NCBI GenBank assembly: GCA_044870245.1
Contig: JBIOYR010000135.1
Location: 1-64,000, forward strand
DNA: 64,000 nucleotides
Reading direction: 5' to 3'
Source of the DNA: DATAFF01 sp044870245
GTDB taxonomy: Bacteria > Pseudomonadota > Alphaproteobacteria > Rhizobiales > Aestuariivirgaceae
In this document: positions 60,377-64,000 of the stretch, one piece after another
How positions within the stretch are numbered: position 1 is the stretch's first letter
How the letters are laid out: every line of letters starts with the position of its first letter
The notes under the pieces: model-generated
Database searches by the model: none
What the model was told of the DNA's origin: nothing
Seen by the model: only the letters and a program-made list of their open reading frames with translations
Position numbers and translations under genes: made by a program

Positions 60377-63300
60377 TCAGGAGGCCACTTCGAGAAGCCT
60401 CTCATCCTCAGCCCCCTTTGCTCCTCGCCCGGGAAACGGGAAGGGGAAGCGCCCGCCGGCCGTGAGCGTGTCCTGCTCGCGGAGGCTGCGACGATTCCAC
60501 AGGGCATAGAGGGCCGGCACGAACAGCAGCGTCAGGAAGGTGGCGACGAAGAGCCCGCCCATGATGGTGACCGCCATCGGCCCCCAGAAGGCGGAGCGCG
60601 ACAGCGGGATCATCGCCAGAATGGCCGCCAGCGCCGTCAGCACCACCGGGCGGGCACGGCGCACGGTCGCCTCGATGATGGCGGTCCGCCGGTCATGGTG
60701 ACCGCCGCGCGCATCGCTCTCGATCTGATCGACCAGGATGACCGTGTTGCGCATGATCATGCCAGCGAGGGCGATGAGGCCGAGCAGCGCGACGAAGCCG
60801 AAGGGCATGCTCGCGACATTGAGCGCCAAGGCGGCGCCGATCAGGCCGAGCGGCGCGGTCAGCAGCACCAGCATCAGGCGCGAGAAGCTCTGCAGCTGGA
60901 CCATCAGGATGGTCAGCATCGCTGCCAGCATGATGGGAAAGACCGCGAACAGCGAGGCATTGGCCTTGCTCGACTCCTCGATCGCGCCGCCGACATCGAT
61001 GCGATAACCGGGCGAGAGGGTTCGCCTGATCGAATCGATCGCCGGCAGGAGCTGGGCAGTGACGTCGGGCGCCTGGACCCCGTCGACAATGTCGCTGCGG
61101 ACAGTGATCGCCATGTCGCGGTTGCGCCGCCACAGGATCGGGTCTTCGTGGCCGAAGCCGACCTTGGCGACCTGGGCCAGGGGAACCGGCACGCCGTTCC
61201 TTGTCAGGATCGACAGATCCTCGATTCGCCCAAGCGCGAGGCGCTCGCCGGGCACGGCGCGGGCCACCACATCGACCTGCTCGCGGCCGTCGCGGACCGT
61301 CGTCACGGTGGTGCCGCTCAGCAGCGTCTGAAGCGTCGCCGCCATGTCCTCAGGGGTGAGCCCGAGGGCGCGGGCGCGCTCCTGGTCGACCTCGAGGGTG
61401 ATCGAGGGCGAGCGCTCGTTCCAATCGAGATGCGGCTCGACGACATTGCTGTTGCCGCGCATGGCGTCGCGCACCTTCCAGGCGATCTCGCGCACCGCCT
61501 GGGCATCGGGACCGATCACCCGGAACTGCACGGGATAGCCGACTGGCGGGCCGAAATTGAAGCGATCGACGCGGACGCGCGCCGCCGACATGGCGCCTTT
61601 GTCGACCGCCGCTTCGAGGCGGGCCTTGATACGCTCGCGTGCCTCGACGTCGCGCGACTGGATGACGATCTCGGAGAAGGCCTCGTTGGGCAGCTGCGGG
61701 CTGAGGCCGAGCCAGAAGCGCGGGCTGCCTCGCCCGACATAGGCGGTCCAGGTTGCGATATCCTTATCGTCCTCGAGCAGCGTCTCGGCTTCCTTTACGA
61801 CCGCGAGAGTGGCGCCAATGGCGCTGCCCTCGGGGAGCCGCAGCTGCAGGAAGAGCTCGGGCCGCTCGGAGCGCGGGAAGAATTGCTGCTGCACCTTGCC
61901 GAAGGCAAAGATGGAGCCGGCGAAGATGAGGGCGGTGGCGGCGACGACGATGATGCGGTGCTGGACGCACCAGGCGATGACCCGGCGGAGCGCACGGTAG
62001 AGGCGGCCATCGTACATGTCATGCGCAGCGTCGCGCTCCTTGAGGCGCGGCAGCAGCTTGACGCCGAGATAGGGCGTGAACACCACCGCGACGAGCCACG
62101 AGGCGATGAGCGCCAGGGCAACCACCCAGAAGATGCCGCCGGCATATTCGCCGGTGCTCGAGCGGGCGAATCCGACCGGCAGAAATCCCGCCGCGGTCAC
62201 CAGCGTGCCGGTCAGCATCGGGAAGGCGGTAGTGTCCCAGGCGAAAGAGGCAGCGCGAATCCGATCGATCCCCTGCTCGATCTTCACCATCATCATCTCG
62301 ACGGCGATAATGGCATCGTCGACCAGCAGGCCGAGAGCGATGATGAGGGCGCCGAGCGTGATGCGGTGCAGGTCGAGGCTCATGGCATTCATCGCGATGA
62401 AGACGATGGCGAGCACCAGGGGAACCGACAGCGCGACCACGATGCCGCTGCGCCAGCCGAGCGACAGGAAGCTGACCAGCAGGACGATCCCCAATGCTTC
62501 CATGAAGGACCGGACGAACTCGCCGACGGCGTGGGCAACGACCTGCGGCTGGTCGGCGATCTGCTCGATGTCGATGCCGGCCGGGATTTCATTGGCAAAG
62601 GCGTCGACCGCGGTCTTCAGATGGTCGCCGAGATCGAGGATGTTGCCGCCCTTCTGCATGACGACGCCGACGATCAGCGACGGAACGCCCTTCTGGCGGA
62701 CGAGGAAGTCGGAAGGGTCCTCGAAACCGCGAGTGATGGTGGCGATGTCGCCGAGGCGGAACACCTTGCCTGCCGCTTCTACCGGCGTCTCGGCCACGGC
62801 CTTCTCGCCGCCCAGCGCACCGCTGATGCGCAGCGGCACGCGCTGCGCCGTGCTGTCGATCAGGCCGGCCGGAACCATGGCGTTCTGCTTCGCCAGCGAA
62901 TCGAAGATGGCCTGGGACGGGATGCCGAGCGCGGCCAGTCGGGCATGGCTGAACTCGACATAGATCTTTTCGTCCTGAATGCCGTAAATGTTGACCTTGA
63001 CGACGTCGGGGACCGAGAGCAGCCGCTGGCGCAGGGCTTCGGCGGCCTTTTTCAGCTGTGCGAAATCAGCGCCGTCGCCGGTCAGGGCGTACATGACCGA
63101 ATCGACATCGCCATATTCGTCGTCGACATTGGGCCCGATAAGCCCGGCGGGCAGCTCGGGGCGAAGATCGGCCAGCTTCTTGCGCAGCAGATAGAAGAGG
63201 TAGGGGACCTGAGCCGGCGGCGTGGTGTCGCGGAACTCGACCTGCATCGCGACGAACCCGGCTTTCGAGTAGGTCTGCACCTTGTAGAAATAGGGAAGCT

Positions 63301-63526
63301 CCTGGATCTTCTTCTCGATCCTGTCCGCCACCTGCTCCTGAATCTCGGAGGCGGTCGCGCCGGGCCACATCGCGGTGACGACGGCGACCTTGATGGTGAA
63401 GGAGGGATCCTCGGCGCGACCGAGCTGGAAATAGGCGAGGCCGCCGCCGATCGCGATCGCCAGCAGGAGAAAGAGCGTCAGAGCCGAATGACGGACGGCG
63501 AGCGCCGACAGGTTGAACTTGCGCAT
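60377..63526 (-). CDS. RND efflux permease (AcrB/HAE1-type)
   Basis: 1049 residues, full length. Twelve helices with two large periplasmic loops. Helix 1 starts ALTLFLLLAIAIGGGLAYFQLGRAEDPSF; the helix 4 proton relay is GLLVDDAIIAVEMM with both Asp; late signature GLIALAGMIMRNTVILVDQIE. HAE1-type proton-driven exporter. Ends with a normal C-terminus. It starts 11 bases after the adaptor gene. Substrate is unknown; drug, solvent or lipid export are all possible. Confidence 0.93.
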   Translation of the reverse strand: MRKFNLSALAVRHSALTLFLLLAIAIGGGLAYFQLGRAEDPSFTIKVAVVTAMWPGATASEIQEQVADRIEKKIQELPYFYKVQTYSKAGFVAMQVEFRDTTPPAQVPYLFYLLRKKLADLRPELPAGLIGPNVDDEYGDVDSVMYALTGDGADFAQLKKAAEALRQRLLSVPDVVKVNIYGIQDEKIYVEFSHARLAALGIPSQAIFDSLAKQNAMVPAGLIDSTAQRVPLRISGALGGEKAVAETPVEAAGKVFRLGDIATITRGFEDPSDFLVRQKGVPSLIVGVVMQKGGNILDLGDHLKTAVDAFANEIPAGIDIEQIADQPQVVAHAVGEFVRSFMEALGIVLLVSFLSLGWRSGIVVALSVPLVLAIVFIAMNAMSLDLHRITLGALIIALGLLVDDAIIAVEMMMVKIEQGIDRIRAASFAWDTTAFPMLTGTLVTAAGFLPVGFARSSTGEYAGGIFWVVALALIASWLVAVVFTPYLGVKLLPRLKERDAAHDMYDGRLYRALRRVIAWCVQHRIIVVAATALIFAGSIFAFGKVQQQFFPRSERPELFLQLRLPEGSAIGATLAVVKEAETLLEDDKDIATWTAYVGRGSPRFWLGLSPQLPNEAFSEIVIQSRDVEARERIKARLEAAVDKGAMSAARVRVDRFNFGPPVGYPVQFRVIGPDAQAVREIAWKVRDAMRGNSNVVEPHLDWNERSPSITLEVDQERARALGLTPEDMAATLQTLLSGTTVTTVRDGREQVDVVARAVPGERLALGRIEDLSILTRNGVPVPLAQVAKVGFGHEDPILWRRNRDMAITVRSDIVDGVQAPDVTAQLLPAIDSIRRTLSPGYRIDVGGAIEESSKANASLFAVFPIMLAAMLTILMVQLQSFSRLMLVLLTAPLGLIGAALALNVASMPFGFVALLGLIALAGMIMRNTVILVDQIESDARGGHHDRRTAIIEATVRRARPVVLTALAAILAMIPLSRSAFWGPMAVTIMGGLFVATFLTLLFVPALYALWNRRSLREQDTLTAGGRFPFPFPGRGAKGAEDERLLEVAS

Positions 63527-63537
63527 GACCGGTCTTC

Positions 63538-64000
63538 TCAGCGGGGAAGCTGCTCGATCGGCCTGACCTTGAGGCCGCTGTCGAGCTTGTGGACGCCGAG
63601 CGTCACGATGAGATCGCCATCGGCAACACCGCTCTCGAGGAGCGCCGTCTGCCCGTCGAATTTGGCAATGGCGACCGGCTGAAGCGCCAGGGTGCCGGCG
63701 GCACGGTCGACCTTCCAGACGGCGGGACCGGTTCCCTGATCGAGCACCGCCGACAATGGCACCGGAGCGAGGCGCCGGCGGGCGGCAGCGAGGGAAAGCG
63801 TGGCGGACAGGCCGAGACGAACCGAATCGTCCGGCGCTTCGATGGTGTAGCGTGCCGCGAAGGTGCGGGTCATGGGGTCGGCCAGCGGGGCCAGCTCGCG
63901 CAGGCGGGCGGCATAGGTCTTACCGCCGGCGGACCAGAGCGACACGGTGGCGACACCGGTGCGGGCGCGCTCGACGAGTGCCTCGGGCACCGCGATCTCG
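63538..64000 (-). CDS. RND periplasmic adaptor subunit (5' part outside window)
   Basis: C-terminal 153 residues are seen. The frame stays open through the right edge (EIAVPEALVERART...), so the start is beyond 64000. Contains the adaptor beta-barrel (FAARYTIEAPDDSVRLGLSATLSL) and membrane-proximal domain (AVWKVDRAAGTLALQPV..., GVHKLDSGLKVRPI) of MFP/HlyD-type RND adaptors. Forms the tripartite pump with the permease gene downstream. Confidence 0.9.
   Translation of the reverse strand, partial: EIAVPEALVERARTGVATVSLWSAGGKTYAARLRELAPLADPMTRTFAARYTIEAPDDSVRLGLSATLSLAAARRRLAPVPLSAVLDQGTGPAVWKVDRAAGTLALQPVAIAKFDGQTALLESGVADGDLIVTLGVHKLDSGLKVRPIEQLPR

Noticed and set aside
60695..63682. Very long forward open frame opposite the RND permease (about 995 codons)
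   Set aside because: Its product is an Asp/His/Gly/Gln-rich antisense sequence; the reverse-strand RND permease is unmistakable.

Overview
The window reads as chromosomal DNA of a GC-rich alphaproteobacterium, most likely of the Hyphomicrobiales (Rhizobiales). Reasons: the gene strings prs-rplY-pth-ychF, uvrC-pgsA-moaD, petP-petR beside ilvE, and DUF1285-Nudix-CCA transferase diverging from a moxR/DUF58/DUF4159 operon are typical of that order, and cytochrome b and c1 are separate genes. Genus cannot be fixed from the sequence alone. Genes are densely packed, with many 1-14 base overlaps and several GTG or TTG starts. I see no rRNA, tRNA, CRISPR array or complete insertion sequence, and no gene-free stretch over 300 bases.

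Left part (1-31 kb), mostly housekeeping. A truncated glutamine amidotransferase and a small secreted protein are followed by a CesT-like secretion chaperone and an 813-residue protein of unlike composition. Then come an oxidoreductase, three transporters and hemF; the petABC operon for the cytochrome bc1 complex; a methionine-salvage trio (mtnP, apt, mtnA); prs-rplY-pth-ychF; a lipoprotein; a creatinase-like M24 protein, pgeF, an NDUFAF7-type methyltransferase and lgt; ubiK, ybjN, proC, a TetR gene and csaA; petP-petR; ilvE; and a YcbB-type L,D-transpeptidase. A palindromic intergenic repeat built on the heptamer TAGGCAG/TAGGCAA recurs seven times between 7.2 and 31.2 kb and is then absent.

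Middle part (31-49 kb): moaD, pgsA and uvrC; an AIM24-like gene; a cupin/CCA transferase/Nudix/DUF1285 operon closed by a good terminator; a four-gene MoxR-DUF58-DUF4159 envelope operon; small enzyme genes; and lptF-lptG for lipopolysaccharide export.

Right part (49-64 kb) is the most interesting. A four-gene operon encodes serine palmitoyltransferase, a dedicated acyl carrier protein, a 3-ketosphinganine reductase-like epimerase and an acyl-ACP synthetase-like ligase. This is the gene set and order of the Caulobacter ceramide locus. About 2.5 kb beyond it lies a membrane desaturase that resembles eukaryotic sphingolipid delta-4 desaturase/dihydroceramide desaturase (DES1) along its whole length. 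Next to that are an AbrB-type membrane protein, a probable outer-membrane beta-barrel, two GT4 glycosyltransferases, a TetR regulator and an RND efflux pump. Together they suggest a bacterial (glyco)sphingolipid pathway that may make unsaturated ceramides. The ceramide N-acyltransferase is not visible in the window.
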